Positions 1 through 9,611 of a DNA stretch of 64,000 nt are shown here, piece by piece. Origin of the DNA: Novosphingobium huizhouense (GTDB taxonomy: Bacteria > Pseudomonadota > Alphaproteobacteria > Sphingomonadales > Sphingomonadaceae); the NCBI RefSeq assembly GCF_020179475.1, contig NZ_JAILXZ010000001.1, positions 1,426,001 through 1,490,000 on the forward strand, written 5' to 3'. Position 1 is the stretch's first letter; each line of letters starts with the position of its first letter. Below the pieces are notes generated by a model that worked only from the letters and a program-made list of their open reading frames with translations, was not told the DNA's origin and did not search any database. Both the position numbers and the translations under genes were made by a program.

Positions 1-872
1 TGCAATTCGCCCCAGCGGCCGCGGGTCTTGGGACCGTTGCGCAAGCTGTTGCCGAGCTGTGCGGCGGCCATGCGCACCGCTTCCTGTCCCTCGCGCATCG
101 ACTGGATCAGGCCGGTCAGCTGGCCGAAGGCATCGACGCGCTGCTTTTCGAGGCCGGTGACCTGTTCCTCGTAGCTCTTGAGCCGCTGATCGACGGGCGC
201 GAGCAGGGCCTTGAGGCGCTCGGCGCTGGTCTTCTCGCTTTCCTCGAAGCGGGCGTGGGCGCGGTTGAGGAAGGCTTCCTGCGCCTTTTCCAGCACCTTG
301 TTGCCGGCGTTCTCGAATTCCTTGCGCAGCGCTTCCTGCGCCTCGACCAGCAGGCGCTTCTGCTCGGCGAAGTTGTCGGCGTCGGCCTTCATCCGTTCGA
401 GCTCGGTCCGCGCGGCGTCGCGGTCAGCGCGGATGCGGGCGAGCTCCTCGCGCGCGAGGTCGCCTTCGGCGGCGCGCGACAGGGCCGTGGCGAGGCGGGG
501 GGCGAGGTCGTCGCGTTCCTGCCGGATTGCGTCGCGTTCGGAGGCGACCTGGGCGAGTTCGCCGCGAAGGGCTTCAAGCTCGCCGATCCGGGCGCGGGCG
601 GCGGCAAGTTCGGGCGCGAGGGTATCGCGTTCCTGACGAATGGCGGCGAGATCGAGCGCAAGCTGCTCGGCCTGCTTGTTGCGCTCGGCCATCGTCGCGA
701 GATCGACGGTCATCGCCTTGACCCGCTCCTCGTGCGCCTTCGCTTCGGCATCGCGGGTGGCGTGGCGGGCCTTCCAGTCGGCGGCGGGGCGTCCGCCGAG
801 CACCCAGCCGAGCGCGAGGCCGGCGAGCGTGGCGACGAGGACGACAAGAGCGAGAACGAGCGGCGAGTCCAA
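1..872 (-). CDS. rmuC: DNA recombination protein RmuC, N-terminal part (cut by window edge)
   Basis: The reverse strand encodes about 290 residues that run off the left edge. They begin with a hydrophobic anchor (MDSPLVLALVVLVATLAGL), followed by a long charged coiled coil with heptad-like E/R/A content, then the start of the conserved RmuC core (NGPKTRGRWGELQ at the edge). RmuC proteins are membrane-tethered, nuclease-fold proteins that limit DNA rearrangements; that role is taken from the family. The start is a TTG at 872 with GGAG about eight bases upstream; no ATG fits the anchor. The C-terminal nuclease domain lies outside the window. Confidence 0.85.
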   Translation of the reverse strand, partial: MDSPLVLALVVLVATLAGLALGWVLGGRPAADWKARHATRDAEAKAHEERVKAMTVDLATMAERNKQAEQLALDLAAIRQERDTLAPELAAARARIGELEALRGELAQVASERDAIRQERDDLAPRLATALSRAAEGDLAREELARIRADRDAARTELERMKADADNFAEQKRLLVEAQEALRKEFENAGNKVLEKAQEAFLNRAHARFEESEKTSAERLKALLAPVDQRLKSYEEQVTGLEKQRVDAFGQLTGLIQSMREGQEAVRMAAAQLGNSLRNGPKTRGRWGEL

Positions 873-1028
873 GGCAAGGCTCCGATGGCGGGAACGAAGC
901 GAGAACCTAGCCCGTCACGGCACGGTCTGGCAACCCTGCCGGGCATTATGTCCTTTGATAGGGAACGCGCCTGCGACCGCCGCGCTGATCGGGTATCGCA
1001 AGCACTGCCAGGAAGGGACCCCAGGACA

Positions 1029-1433
1029 ATGTCGATCGAAGCGATGATCCGCGAACACCCGCAGGTCTCGGACGAGACCTACAACGAGGCGCTGGGCAGG
1101 GCGGTGAAGCACCTGCTCTATTGCTCGGCGATCTGCAATTCGTGCGCCGATGCCTGCCTTGCCGAGGCGATGGACATGGACCAGTGCGTGCGCACCTGCC
1201 TCGACTGCTCGGACGTCTGCGCCGCGACCGCGCGGGTGGCGACGCGGCGGACGGGATCGAACCGCGAGGTGCTGGTCTCGCAACTGCTCGCCTGCATCCG
1301 CGCCTGCGACGTCTGCGCGGCGGAATGCGCGCAGCACGACAACCCGCACTGCCGCCGCTGCGCGCAGATGTGCCGCGAATGCTCGGACGATTGCCGCGCG
1401 GCGATGGAATCGGTCCAGGCGGAGATCGCCTGA
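1029..1433 (+). CDS. Four-helix-bundle copper-storage-like protein, Cys-rich (DUF326)
   Basis: A 134-residue protein with 17 cysteines spaced mostly as CxxxC and CxxC along predicted helices (YCSAIC, CNSCADAC, CLDCSDVC, then a second block near the C-terminus ending CRECSDDC). This is the pattern of DUF326/Csp proteins, whose helical bundles are lined with Cys thiolates that bind many Cu(I) ions. There is no signal peptide, so it resembles the cytosolic Csp3 type rather than exported Csp1. The ATG at 1029 has AGGA five bases upstream. It is a single gene between convergent or divergent neighbours. Copper binding is inferred from the Cys pattern. Confidence 0.85.
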   Translation: MSIEAMIREHPQVSDETYNEALGRAVKHLLYCSAICNSCADACLAEAMDMDQCVRTCLDCSDVCAATARVATRRTGSNREVLVSQLLACIRACDVCAAECAQHDNPHCRRCAQMCRECSDDCRAAMESVQAEIA

Positions 1434-1480
1434 CGGGACAGGATACGCCCGACAGGTCAGGGCCGAGGGGCTGCGTAAGG

Positions 1481-2050
1481 TCAGGCGACCTTGCGCAGCT
1501 TGTCGAGCTTCTTGAGCGCCATCTGCCGCTTGAGCCGGCTGAGGTGGTCGATGAACAGCACGCCCTCGAGATGGTCCATCTCGTGCTGCAGGCAGGTGGC
1601 CATGAGGCCGTCGAGCTCTTCCTCGTGGACCTTGCCGTCGAGGTCCTGCCAGCGGGCGCGGATGCGCGCGGGGCGTTCTACCTCGGCATAGATCTCGGGC
1701 ACCGAGAGGCAGCCTTCCTGGTAGATGCTGTGCTCTTCGGAAGGATCGAGAATCTCGGGGTTGATGAACACCCGCGGCTCGCGCTTGGTCGGCTGGTGGG
1801 TGTGGTGATGGCCGCCGTGGCTGTGGCAGACTTCGGGCTCGGCGTCCGGGTCCTCGGGCTGGAGGTCGATCACCAGCACGCGCAGCGGCACGCCGACCTG
1901 GATCGCGGCGAGGCCGATGCCGGGCGCATCGTACATCGTCTCGAACATGTCGGAAACGAGGATGCGCAGCTGGTCGTCGAAGGTGTCGACGGGGACCGAG
2001 ACCTGCTTGAGCCGGGGATCGGGGACTTCGATGATCGGAAGAATGGCCAT
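1481..2050 (-). CDS. def: Peptide deformylase
   Basis: A 189-residue deformylase that removes the N-formyl group from nascent proteins. All three metal/active-site motifs are present: [10 protein letters not shown] (residues 44-53), EGCLSVP with the metal Cys near 114, and the HEMDH motif at about 156-160. The ATG at 2050 starts the usual MAILPI sequence; a longer reading frame upstream is not conserved-looking. An unusual His-rich insertion ([12 protein letters not shown], about residues 80-90) separates the first two motifs and could bind metal. In this neighbourhood def, recR and fmt are commonly grouped in sphingomonads. Confidence 0.95.
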   Translation of the reverse strand: MAILPIIEVPDPRLKQVSVPVDTFDDQLRILVSDMFETMYDAPGIGLAAIQVGVPLRVLVIDLQPEDPDAEPEVCHSHGGHHHTHQPTKREPRVFINPEILDPSEEHSIYQEGCLSVPEIYAEVERPARIRARWQDLDGKVHEEELDGLMATCLQHEMDHLEGVLFIDHLSRLKRQMALKKLDKLRKVA

Positions 2051-2109
2051 GGGGGGCAGATAAGCGCGATGCGGCAGAGTCGCAAGGGAGCCTTGTCGTC
2101 CGCCCCTCG

Positions 2110-2571
2110 TCACCAATAGCCGGCCATGAGCTCGCTGCTCCACGCAGGCTGGCGCACCTCGCCGCGCGGGAGGAATTCGCGCATCACCGGCTTGATGTCG
2201 AGCACCGGAGTGCCGTCGATCGCATCGAGGCCCTCGACCTCGAGCGTGAGGCCGTCGACCGCGACGATCCGGCAGACGGTGACGCCGATGCGGTTGGGGC
2301 GGTTCTTGCCACGCTGGGCGAGGATGCCGACGAGCGGCCAGTCGGCGCGGTTGCGCGGATGGCGCGCGCCGCGCTCGATGCGGTCGTGGGGCACGCGATC
2401 GAACACGAAGACGATCTCGGCATGGCTGAACGCGGCAAGGCCGGCGAGCGCATCGTTGTCTACCTGGGCAGGGTCGAGTGCGATGGCCGCGCGGCTGGCG
2501 CCCCAGTCGTCGTCGCGGATCTCGTCGCGCCCGCCCACGACCTTGCCGATGGCCACCATTTCGAACTGCAT
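2110..2571 (-). CDS. TrmO-like tRNA methyltransferase / TsaA-fold protein
   Basis: A 153-residue protein with the hallmarks of the TsaA/YaeB (TrmO) beta-barrel family: [15 protein letters not shown], then [10 protein letters not shown], then [18 protein letters not shown]. Members use S-adenosylmethionine to N6-methylate the t6A37 nucleotide of some threonine tRNAs. This copy lacks the additional C-terminal domain of E. coli TrmO, so the exact substrate is uncertain. It lies between def and recR on the same strand and may be co-transcribed with recR, 22 bases upstream of it. Confidence 0.8.
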   Translation of the reverse strand: MQFEMVAIGKVVGGRDEIRDDDWGASRAAIALDPAQVDNDALAGLAAFSHAEIVFVFDRVPHDRIERGARHPRNRADWPLVGILAQRGKNRPNRIGVTVCRIVAVDGLTLEVEGLDAIDGTPVLDIKPVMREFLPRGEVRQPAWSSELMAGYW

Positions 2572-2593
2572 GCCGGGTCTCCCTGCGTCTGGT

Positions 2594-3190
2594 CTATCCG
2601 ATCGGCCGCCGCGCGCGCAGGGCCTGGGCGAGGGTGCCTTCGTCGAGGTAGTCGAGCTCGCCGCCCACCGGCAGGCCGTGGGCGAGCTGGGTGAGGCGGA
2701 CGGGGTAGGCTTCGAGCCGTTCGGCGATGTAGTGCGCGGTAGTCTGGCCTTCCAATGTGGCGTTCATCGCGAGCACGACTTCGTCGATCCCCCCTGCCGC
2801 GACGCGGGTCAGCAGGCCGGCGATGGCGAGGTCTTCGGGCCGCACCCCTTCGAGCGCGGAGAGGCGGCCGCCGAGCACGTGATAGCGGCCGGTGAACAGG
2901 CGCGCGCGGTCCAGCGCCCAGAGGTCGGCGACTTCCTCGACCACACAGATCGCGCGCGGATCGCGGCGCGGGTCGGCGCAGATGCCGCAGGGGTTGGTGG
3001 TGTCGACATTGCCGCAGACCTCGCATTCGACGAGCGCGTCGCGCACGACCTGGAGCGCGCCGACGAGCTGGTCGAGCGCGGTGTCGCGGCGCTTGATCAG
3101 CCACAGCACGGCGCGGCGCGCGCTGCGGGGGCCGAGGCCGGGAAGGCGGGCGAGGGCGCCGGCCAGCGCCTCGATCTCTTGCGATGCCAT
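2594..3190 (-). CDS. recR: Recombination mediator protein RecR
   Basis: A 198-residue RecR, the normal length. It shows an N-terminal helix-hairpin-helix region ([18 protein letters not shown]), a four-cysteine zinc finger (CEVC then CGIC, about residues 56-72), a Toprim domain and the C-terminal Walker-B-like segment. RecR works with RecF and RecO to load RecA at gaps. The start ATG at 3190 is divergent from fmt with about 50 bases between them, so the two operons share a promoter region. recF is also in this window, at 17880-18953. Confidence 0.95.
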   Translation of the reverse strand: MASQEIEALAGALARLPGLGPRSARRAVLWLIKRRDTALDQLVGALQVVRDALVECEVCGNVDTTNPCGICADPRRDPRAICVVEEVADLWALDRARLFTGRYHVLGGRLSALEGVRPEDLAIAGLLTRVAAGGIDEVVLAMNATLEGQTTAHYIAERLEAYPVRLTQLAHGLPVGGELDYLDEGTLAQALRARRPIG

Positions 3191-3242
3191 GGCTGCACAG
3201 ATAGGGCCGGGCGCAACAAACGAAAGGCCTTATCGGAGCGCC

Positions 3243-4148
3243 ATGCGCATCATCTTCATGGGAACCCCCGAGTTCGCGGTGCCGACGCTCGAGGCGCTGG
3301 TCGCGGCCGGGCACGAGGTGGTCGCGGCCTACAGCCAGCCGCCGCGTCCGGCGGGGCGGGGCAAGAAGCTGCAACCCTCGCCGGTGCAGCTTGCCGCCGA
3401 GCGCCACGGCATCGCGGTGCGCGTGCCGGTATCGCTGAAGGGCGCCGAGGAACAGGCGGCGCTCGCGGCGCTGGGCGCGGACGTGGCGGTGGTCGCGGCC
3501 TATGGGCTGATCCTGCCGCAAGCCGTTCTCGATGCGCCGCGCCTTGGCTGCCTCAACGTCCACGGCTCGCTGCTGCCGCGCTGGCGCGGGGCGGCGCCGG
3601 TGCAGCGCGCGATCCTGGCGGGCGACGCGGCGACCGGCGTGACGATCATGCAGATGGAGCGCGGGCTGGATACAGGTCCGATGCTCGCGACGGTCGAGAC
3701 CCCGGTGGCGGGCAAGACCGCGGGCGACCTGACCACCGAGCTGGCCGAGAAGGGCGCGGCGCTGATGGTCGAGGTGCTGGCCGATCTCGGCGCGTATCCG
3801 CCGGTGGTGCAGCCCGAGGAGGGCGTGACCTATGCCCACAAGATCGACAAGGCCGAGAGCCGGCTCGACTTCGCCGCGAGCGCGGCGCAGGTCGAGCGGC
3901 AGGTGCGCGCCTTCGCGCCGGCGCCGGGGGCGTTCTTCGAGCTGGAGGGCGAGCGCTATCGCGTGCTGGCGGCCGAAGTGGTCGACGGATCGGGTGCGCC
4001 GGGCACGGTGCTCGACGAAGCGCTGACCATCGCTTGCGGCGAGGGGGCGCTGCGGCCGTCCATCGTGCAGCGCGCGGGCCGGCCGGCGATGGACACGGCG
4101 GCGCTGCTGCGCGGGCGGGCGATCGCGGCGGGGACGGTGCTCGGGTAA
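3243..4148 (+). CDS. fmt: Methionyl-tRNA formyltransferase
   Basis: A 301-residue enzyme that formylates initiator Met-tRNA using 10-formyl-tetrahydrofolate. It opens with the canonical [19 protein letters not shown]. It contains the catalytic [15 protein letters not shown] segment at about residues 102-116 and the C-terminal tRNA-binding domain ([12 protein letters not shown] onwards). The ATG at 3243 is preceded by a good GGAG. The stop overlaps the truA start by one base (TAATG), so the genes are translationally coupled. It is the functional counterpart of def nearby. Confidence 0.97.
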   Translation: MRIIFMGTPEFAVPTLEALVAAGHEVVAAYSQPPRPAGRGKKLQPSPVQLAAERHGIAVRVPVSLKGAEEQAALAALGADVAVVAAYGLILPQAVLDAPRLGCLNVHGSLLPRWRGAAPVQRAILAGDAATGVTIMQMERGLDTGPMLATVETPVAGKTAGDLTTELAEKGAALMVEVLADLGAYPPVVQPEEGVTYAHKIDKAESRLDFAASAAQVERQVRAFAPAPGAFFELEGERYRVLAAEVVDGSGAPGTVLDEALTIACGEGALRPSIVQRAGRPAMDTAALLRGRAIAAGTVLG

Positions 4149-4903
4149 TGACCCGCTACGCGCTCACGCTCGAATGGGACGGGACGCCCTACATGGGGTT
4201 CCAGCGGCAGGCGCACGGGCCTTCGGTGCAGCAGGCGGTCGAGGCAGCGGCCGAGACGGTCGTCGGGCACGCGGTGACGCTGCACGCGGCCGGGCGCACC
4301 GACACCGGGGTCCACGCGCTGGGGATGCGCGCGCACTTCGACAGCGACAAGGCGCTCAAGCCCTTCCGCCTGTCCGAGGCGCTCAACGCGCGGTTGCGGA
4401 TGGCGGGCGAGGCGGTCGCGGTGCTCGATTGCGTCGAGGTCGGCGAAGACTGGCACGCGCGCTTTTCGTGCATCAACCGGTCGTACGAATACCGCATCGC
4501 CAATCGCCGCGCGCCGCTGACGCTCGAGGCCGGGCGCGCCTGGCGCATCGCGCGCCCGCTCGATGCCGAGGCGATGCACCGCGCCGCGCAGGCGCTGGTC
4601 GGCAAGCACGATTTCACCACGTTCCGTTCGGTGCAGTGCCAGGCGGCGAGCCCGGTCAAGACGCTCGACCGGCTCGACGTGCGGCGCGAGGCCGACCACG
4701 TGATCGTCGAGGCGGCGGCGCGCAGCTTCCTCCACCACCAGGTGCGCTCGATGGTCGGCTGCCTCGCGCTCGTCGGTCGCGGCGAGTGGCCGGTCGAGCG
4801 CGTCGCCGAGGCGCTCGCCGCGCGGGACCGTTGCAAACTGGGACTGAATGCGCCACCCGAAGGGCTCTACTTCGTCAAAGCAAGCTATCCGGGAGAATCG
4901 TGA
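4148..4903 (+). CDS. truA: tRNA pseudouridine(38-40) synthase TruA
   Basis: A 251-residue pseudouridine synthase acting on positions 38-40 of the tRNA anticodon stem-loop. The catalytic aspartate is D52 in [13 protein letters not shown]. Also present are the family motifs [12 protein letters not shown] and [11 protein letters not shown]. The start overlaps the fmt stop by one base and the stop overlaps the next gene by one base (TGATG), so fmt, truA and the oxidoreductase form one operon. Confidence 0.96.
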   Translation: MTRYALTLEWDGTPYMGFQRQAHGPSVQQAVEAAAETVVGHAVTLHAAGRTDTGVHALGMRAHFDSDKALKPFRLSEALNARLRMAGEAVAVLDCVEVGEDWHARFSCINRSYEYRIANRRAPLTLEAGRAWRIARPLDAEAMHRAAQALVGKHDFTTFRSVQCQAASPVKTLDRLDVRREADHVIVEAAARSFLHHQVRSMVGCLALVGRGEWPVERVAEALAARDRCKLGLNAPPEGLYFVKASYPGES

Positions 4904-6015
4904 TGCCAGAGACGCGTGGCCTGCAACTGCTGTCGACGCTCGAGGAGAGCGGCACGCTGACGGTCGAACTGGTCGAGCAGACGCTGCCCGAACCCACCGG
5001 CCACGAAGTGCTGATCCGGGTCGAGGCGGCGCCGATCAACCCCTCCGACCTCGGCCTGCTGTTCGGCCCGGCCGACGTCGCCAATGCCGACTACAGCCCC
5101 CGCAAGATCGTGGCGAAGATGCCCGAAGGCGGCACCCGCGCGATGAAGGCGCGCTGGGGCATGGCGATGCCGGTCGGCAACGAGGGCGCGGGCACGGTGA
5201 TCGCCGCGGGCGACGCGCCCGAGGCGCAAGCGCTGCTGGGCAAGGTCGTGACCTGCATCCCCGGCGGGATGTATGCGCAGTACCGGCTGGTCGATGCGCG
5301 CGAGTGCATGGTGCTCGCCGAAGGGACCAGCGCCGAACAGGGCGCCTCGGCCTTCGTCAACCCGCTGACCGCGCTGAGCTTCGTCGAATGCATGAAGCGC
5401 GAGGGCCACACCGGCCTTGTCCACACCGCCGCGGCCTCGAACCTCGGCCAGATGCTGGTGCGCATCTGCCAGGAGGACAACGTGCCGCTGGTCAACATCG
5501 TGCGCAGCCCGGCGCAGGTCGCGATCCTCAAGGAGATCGGCGCCGAACACGTCGTCGACAGCAGCGCGCCCACCTTCCACGACGACCTGGCCGCCGCGCT
5601 TTCGGCGACCGGCGCGACGATGGCCTTCGACGCGACCGGCGGCGGCAAGCTGGTGACGCAGATCCTTTCGGCGATGGAGCGCGTCGCCAACGCCAATGCC
5701 GGCTACAGCCGCTATGGTTCGAACAGCCCGAAGCAGGCCTATATCTACGGTCTGCTCGACCTGTCGCCGACGGTGCTCCAGCTGAACTTCGGCTTCAGCT
5801 TCGGGATCAACGGCTTCCTGCTGATGCCCTTCCTCCAGAAGATCGGCGAGCACAACGTCGAGCGCCTGCGCCAGCGCGTGCGCGACGGGATCACCACGAC
5901 CTTCGCCAGCAAGTACAAGGCCAGGGTCGACCTCGAGCAGGCGCTGACCCGCGAGGCGGTGCTCGACTACAACGCCCGCCGCACCGGCGAGAAGTACCTG
6001 GTCGTGCCCAACTGA
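4903..6015 (+). CDS. MDR-family zinc-binding-type dehydrogenase / quinone oxidoreductase
   Basis: A 370-residue medium-chain dehydrogenase/reductase. The N-terminal GroES-like half contains GHEVLIRVEAAPINPSDLGL. The NAD(P)-binding half is recognisable but carries AAASNLGQM in place of the usual glycine-rich loop, followed by a beta-alpha-beta region (VRSPAQVAILKEIGAEHVVDS). The structural-zinc Cys cluster of true alcohol dehydrogenases is not visible, so a zinc-free oxidoreductase acting on quinones or enoyl compounds is more likely; the substrate cannot be told. It is the third gene of the fmt-truA operon, with a one-base overlap. Confidence 0.8.
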   Translation: MPETRGLQLLSTLEESGTLTVELVEQTLPEPTGHEVLIRVEAAPINPSDLGLLFGPADVANADYSPRKIVAKMPEGGTRAMKARWGMAMPVGNEGAGTVIAAGDAPEAQALLGKVVTCIPGGMYAQYRLVDARECMVLAEGTSAEQGASAFVNPLTALSFVECMKREGHTGLVHTAAASNLGQMLVRICQEDNVPLVNIVRSPAQVAILKEIGAEHVVDSSAPTFHDDLAAALSATGATMAFDATGGGKLVTQILSAMERVANANAGYSRYGSNSPKQAYIYGLLDLSPTVLQLNFGFSFGINGFLLMPFLQKIGEHNVERLRQRVRDGITTTFASKYKARVDLEQALTREAVLDYNARRTGEKYLVVPN

Positions 6016-6117
6016 CGGGCGAGGGGGCGGATAGGGGATTCGCCGCAGGATCGCGCAGGGAGCTTCTAACCAGCCACGTGTAGTCCCGATGCCTAGCATC
6101 TCAGGAATACCGTTCGG

Positions 6118-8529
6118 GTGGGGAGCCCTTGCTTGTTAGGCAGATTGCGCAATTCCCTGCTGCGCCATCCGTTGGCGATGACCCACCTCATCCGGCATGA
6201 GGTGGACCCCGCCGACCGCGAATGGTTCGACGGCTGCCGCCTGACGCAGTTCCAGTCGCTGCCGTTGCTGCCCTTCGAGATCGTGCGGGCGCTGATGCTG
6301 GTGCTGATCTGCGCGCCGCGCGATCCGGCCCTGATGTTCTTGCCCGCGGTATGGTCGATCGTTGCGCTCGCGATGGTCGAGGAAATCCGCCGGCGCAAGC
6401 GGGCCGGCCAAAGCGCTTCGGCGCTGATGCGGTTCATCGCAAAGGCCATGATCTGGCGCAGCTTCGCCACGTCGCTGTTGGCGCTGGTGCTGGTCTGGAG
6501 CGCGCCGCCCGAGCGGCTGAGCGCGGTCGTGCTCGCCACCGTGGTGATCGCCAACATCGAGCTGTTCGGCCAGTTCACGATGCCGGTCGAAGGCCTCGTA
6601 TCCGGCCTGATCGCCACCGCCGGTCTGGCGCTCGGCCTTGCCCTGCGGCCCGATGTCGATGCCGGGCCGGTGCTTGCGGTCCTGGCGGTGCAGGCGCTCG
6701 CGCTGCACATGAAACTGTTCAATCTCAACTACCTCTATTCGACGCGAAGGCTGCGCACGCGCAAGCTGCAGACCGCGCACGAGACGATCCAGCTGCTGCT
6801 CAACCAGTACGACGAGCATGGCAGCGACTGGCTGGTGGAGACCGACGCGCGCGGGCTGATCGTGAACCCTTCGGAGCGCCTGTGTCGGTCGACCGGCCTG
6901 TCGGCAGCCGAGCTTGCGGGGCGCAAGCTGGTCGACCTGTTCGTCAAGGGCCAGGAGCTGACCGCGCTGCGCAGCGCAGCGCATCGCCTGAAGCCCTTCC
7001 GCGACATGTCCGTGACGTTCCGCAGCGACGACGGGGTGCGGCACTGGTCGATCTCCGGGTGTCCGATGTTCACCGAATCGGGCGAGCATCGCGGCTTTCG
7101 CGGCTTCATCCGCGACGTGACGCAACGCCGCGCGGCGGAGAACCGGGTGCGCTACCTCGCCCACCACGATTCGCTGACGGGTCTCGCCAATCGCGGCGAG
7201 TTCCATGCCCGGCTCGAGGCGATGCTGGCCCGATTGAAGCGCGACCGCAGCCTTGCGCTGCTCCTCGTCGACCTCGATCACTTCAAGACGATCAACGACA
7301 GCATGGGGCACGGGATCGGCGATCGCGTGCTGATCGAGACCGCGCGGCGCCTGACCGAGATCGGCGGACCGGGTTCGGTGGCGGCGCGGCTGGGCGGCGA
7401 CGGGTTCGCGGTGATCCTGCCGCGGGTGACCGGCGGGGCCGATGCGCGGGACAAGGCGCTCGGTTTCGTGCGCGGCCTGTCCGAGCCGATCGCGGTCGAA
7501 GGACGCAAGGTCCAGGTCGGCGCCAGCGCCGGCGTGGCGGTCGCGCCCGCGGACGGTTGCGACAGCGCGCACCTGATGCGCGCCGCCGACCTCGCGCTCT
7601 ACGATGCCAAGGCCAACGGGCGCGGCTCGGCTTCGCTCTATCACGAAGGCATGCAGGCCGAACTGCTCGAGCGGCGCAATCTCGAGGCCGACCTGCGCGT
7701 CGCCTTTGCCAGCGGGCAATTCGCGCTGCACTACCAGCCGCTGCTCCGGATCGAGAACGATGCGATTGCGGGGTTCGAGGCCCTGCTGCGCTGGAATCAC
7801 CCCGAGCGCGGCAACGTGCCGCCCGACGTGTTCATCCCGATCGCCGAGGAAAGCGGGCTGATCGTCCAGATCGGCGAATGGGTGCTGCGCGAGGCCGTGG
7901 CCGAGGCCGCGACCTGGCCGGACCACCTCACCGTTGCGGTCAACGTCTCGGCCGCGCAGCTGCGCGGCGGCGAGCTGCTGCGTCAGGTCGTCTCGGCGCT
8001 CTCGACCACCGGTTTCGACCCGCGCCGGCTCGAGCTCGAGATCACCGAGACGATGCTGATGGAGGACAGCGACGAGCCGCTGCGGCTGCTGCACCGCCTG
8101 CGCGCGCTGGGGGTGCGGATTGCGCTCGACGACTTCGGGACGGGCTATTCCTCGCTCAACTACCTGCGCTCTTTCCCGTTTGACAAGATCAAGATCGACC
8201 GCTGCTTCGTCACCGACATTGCGCGGAACGACGAGAGCGGCGCGATCGTCGAGGCGGTGCTCGAGCTGGCGGCCAAGCTCAACATGCAGACGATCGCCGA
8301 AGGGGTCGAGGACGTCGCGCAGCTCGACAGCCTTCGCGAGCGCGGCTGCGAGCAGGTCCAGGGCTATCTGTTCAGCAAGGCGCTGGCGGCGAATGACCTG
8401 CCGATCGAGCGAACCTCGCCCAAGCAGGAGCTGCCGCAGCCCGACATCGCGTCGATCAGCGAAGGGCGCCGCAGCCTGCACGCCGGCGCCACCGACGCGC
8501 CGCGCCGCGAAGGGGCCGCGGCGCGTTAG
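6118..8529 (+). CDS. Membrane-anchored PAS-GGDEF-EAL cyclic-di-GMP protein
   Basis: Up to 803 residues. The N-terminal about 200 residues hold several hydrophobic helices (LALVLVWSA, VVLATVVIANIELF, LIATAGLALGLAL), followed by a PAS domain (DWLVETDARGLIVNPSER) and a GGDEF domain starting near residue 348. The GGDEF signature near residue 425 reads GGDGF, with the catalytic Glu replaced. The EAL domain (from about 551) has intact EALLRW, ELEITETM, DDFGTGYSS and AEGVED motifs. The protein is therefore probably a phosphodiesterase whose GGDEF may only bind GTP. The start is uncertain: GTG 6118, TTG 6133 (best Shine-Dalgarno, GGGGAG) or ATG 6178. Confidence 0.88.
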   Translation: MGSPCLLGRLRNSLLRHPLAMTHLIRHEVDPADREWFDGCRLTQFQSLPLLPFEIVRALMLVLICAPRDPALMFLPAVWSIVALAMVEEIRRRKRAGQSASALMRFIAKAMIWRSFATSLLALVLVWSAPPERLSAVVLATVVIANIELFGQFTMPVEGLVSGLIATAGLALGLALRPDVDAGPVLAVLAVQALALHMKLFNLNYLYSTRRLRTRKLQTAHETIQLLLNQYDEHGSDWLVETDARGLIVNPSERLCRSTGLSAAELAGRKLVDLFVKGQELTALRSAAHRLKPFRDMSVTFRSDDGVRHWSISGCPMFTESGEHRGFRGFIRDVTQRRAAENRVRYLAHHDSLTGLANRGEFHARLEAMLARLKRDRSLALLLVDLDHFKTINDSMGHGIGDRVLIETARRLTEIGGPGSVAARLGGDGFAVILPRVTGGADARDKALGFVRGLSEPIAVEGRKVQVGASAGVAVAPADGCDSAHLMRAADLALYDAKANGRGSASLYHEGMQAELLERRNLEADLRVAFASGQFALHYQPLLRIENDAIAGFEALLRWNHPERGNVPPDVFIPIAEESGLIVQIGEWVLREAVAEAATWPDHLTVAVNVSAAQLRGGELLRQVVSALSTTGFDPRRLELEITETMLMEDSDEPLRLLHRLRALGVRIALDDFGTGYSSLNYLRSFPFDKIKIDRCFVTDIARNDESGAIVEAVLELAAKLNMQTIAEGVEDVAQLDSLRERGCEQVQGYLFSKALAANDLPIERTSPKQELPQPDIASISEGRRSLHAGATDAPRREGAAAR

Positions 8530-8552
8530 GCCAGGGCCCGCGCGCTACCGCC

Positions 8553-9533
8553 TCAGGCCTTGGCGACGACGCTTTCGGGCAGATCCTTGCCGAACACGCG
8601 CTGGTAGTATTCGGCCACGAGCACGCGCTCGGTCTCATCGCACTTGTTGAGGAACGAGAGGCGGAAGGCGAACCCGGCGTCGTTGAAGATCTGGGTGTTC
8701 TGCGCCCAGCTGATCACCGTGCGCGGGCTCATCACGGTGGAGATGTCGCCGCCGATGAAGCCCTTGCGGGTGAGGTCGGCGACGCGGACCATGTTGGCGA
8801 TCAGCGCCGGGTCCATCGTCGGCACCTTGCCGGTGACGACCGCGATCTCGGTCTCGGCGGGCAGGTAGTTGAGCGCGACGACGAGGTTCCAGCGGTCCAT
8901 CTGGCCCTGGTTGATCGCCTGCGTGCCGTGGTAGAGGCCGCTGGTATCGCCGAGGCCGACGGTGTTCGCGGTGGCGAACAGGCGGAAGAACTTGTTCGGG
9001 CGGATCACCCGGTTCTGGTCGAGCAGCGTCAGCTTGCCTTCGGTTTCCAGCACGCGCTGGATCACGAACATCACGTCCGGCCGCCCCGCGTCGTATTCGT
9101 CGAACACCAGCGCGGTCGGCGTCTGCAGCGCCCAGGGCAGCAGGCCTTCGCGGAATTCGGTGACCTGGAGCCCGTCGCGCAGGACGATGGCGTCGCGGCC
9201 GATCAGGTCGATGCGGCTGATGTGCGCATCGAGGTTGATGCGGATGCACGGCCAGTTGAGGCGGGCTGCGACCTGTTCGATATGGGTCGACTTGCCGGTG
9301 CCGTGATAGCCCTGGACCATCACGCGGCGGTTGTGCGCGAAGCCGGCGAGGATCGCCAGCGTGGTGTCGGGATCGAACACGTAGCTGTCGTCGCGGTCGG
9401 GCACGCGCTCGTCGGCGGCGGAGAACGCCGGGACCTTCATGTCGATGTCGATGCCGAACGTGTCGCGGACATCGATTTCGGTGTCGGGCGCGGCGATCAG
9501 CGTCGTCGCATGATTGGTCGGAAGTTCGCTCAT
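8553..9533 (-). CDS. cobS: Cobaltochelatase subunit CobS (MoxR-type AAA+ ATPase)
   Basis: A 326-residue AAA+ ATPase matching CobS over its length: [18 protein letters not shown] at the N-terminus, Walker [10 protein letters not shown], Walker [11 protein letters not shown], and a sensor-like [10 protein letters not shown]. With CobT and CobN, CobS inserts cobalt into hydrogenobyrinic acid diamide in aerobic B12 synthesis; some alphaproteobacteria keep CobS/CobT without a full pathway. No cobT or cobN is in the window and the gene stands alone, divergent from the glutathione transferase. The start is the ATG at 9533. The B12 uptake operon lies about 41 kb away. Confidence 0.9.
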   Translation of the reverse strand: MSELPTNHATTLIAAPDTEIDVRDTFGIDIDMKVPAFSAADERVPDRDDSYVFDPDTTLAILAGFAHNRRVMVQGYHGTGKSTHIEQVAARLNWPCIRINLDAHISRIDLIGRDAIVLRDGLQVTEFREGLLPWALQTPTALVFDEYDAGRPDVMFVIQRVLETEGKLTLLDQNRVIRPNKFFRLFATANTVGLGDTSGLYHGTQAINQGQMDRWNLVVALNYLPAETEIAVVTGKVPTMDPALIANMVRVADLTRKGFIGGDISTVMSPRTVISWAQNTQIFNDAGFAFRLSFLNKCDETERVLVAEYYQRVFGKDLPESVVAKA

Positions 9534-9611
9534 CACCCGTTCGCCTATACGCGGCGGCCAAGGCCTGCAATAATCTTTGGGAGAGGATTTGGTCTGAGAG
9601 GGAGATTTTCG

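Noticed and set aside
6136..8481. A 781-codon reverse-strand frame opposite the first GGDEF-EAL gene
   Set aside because: The translation is Arg/Ala/Gln-rich with no domain; the forward frame has clear PAS, GGDEF and EAL motifs.
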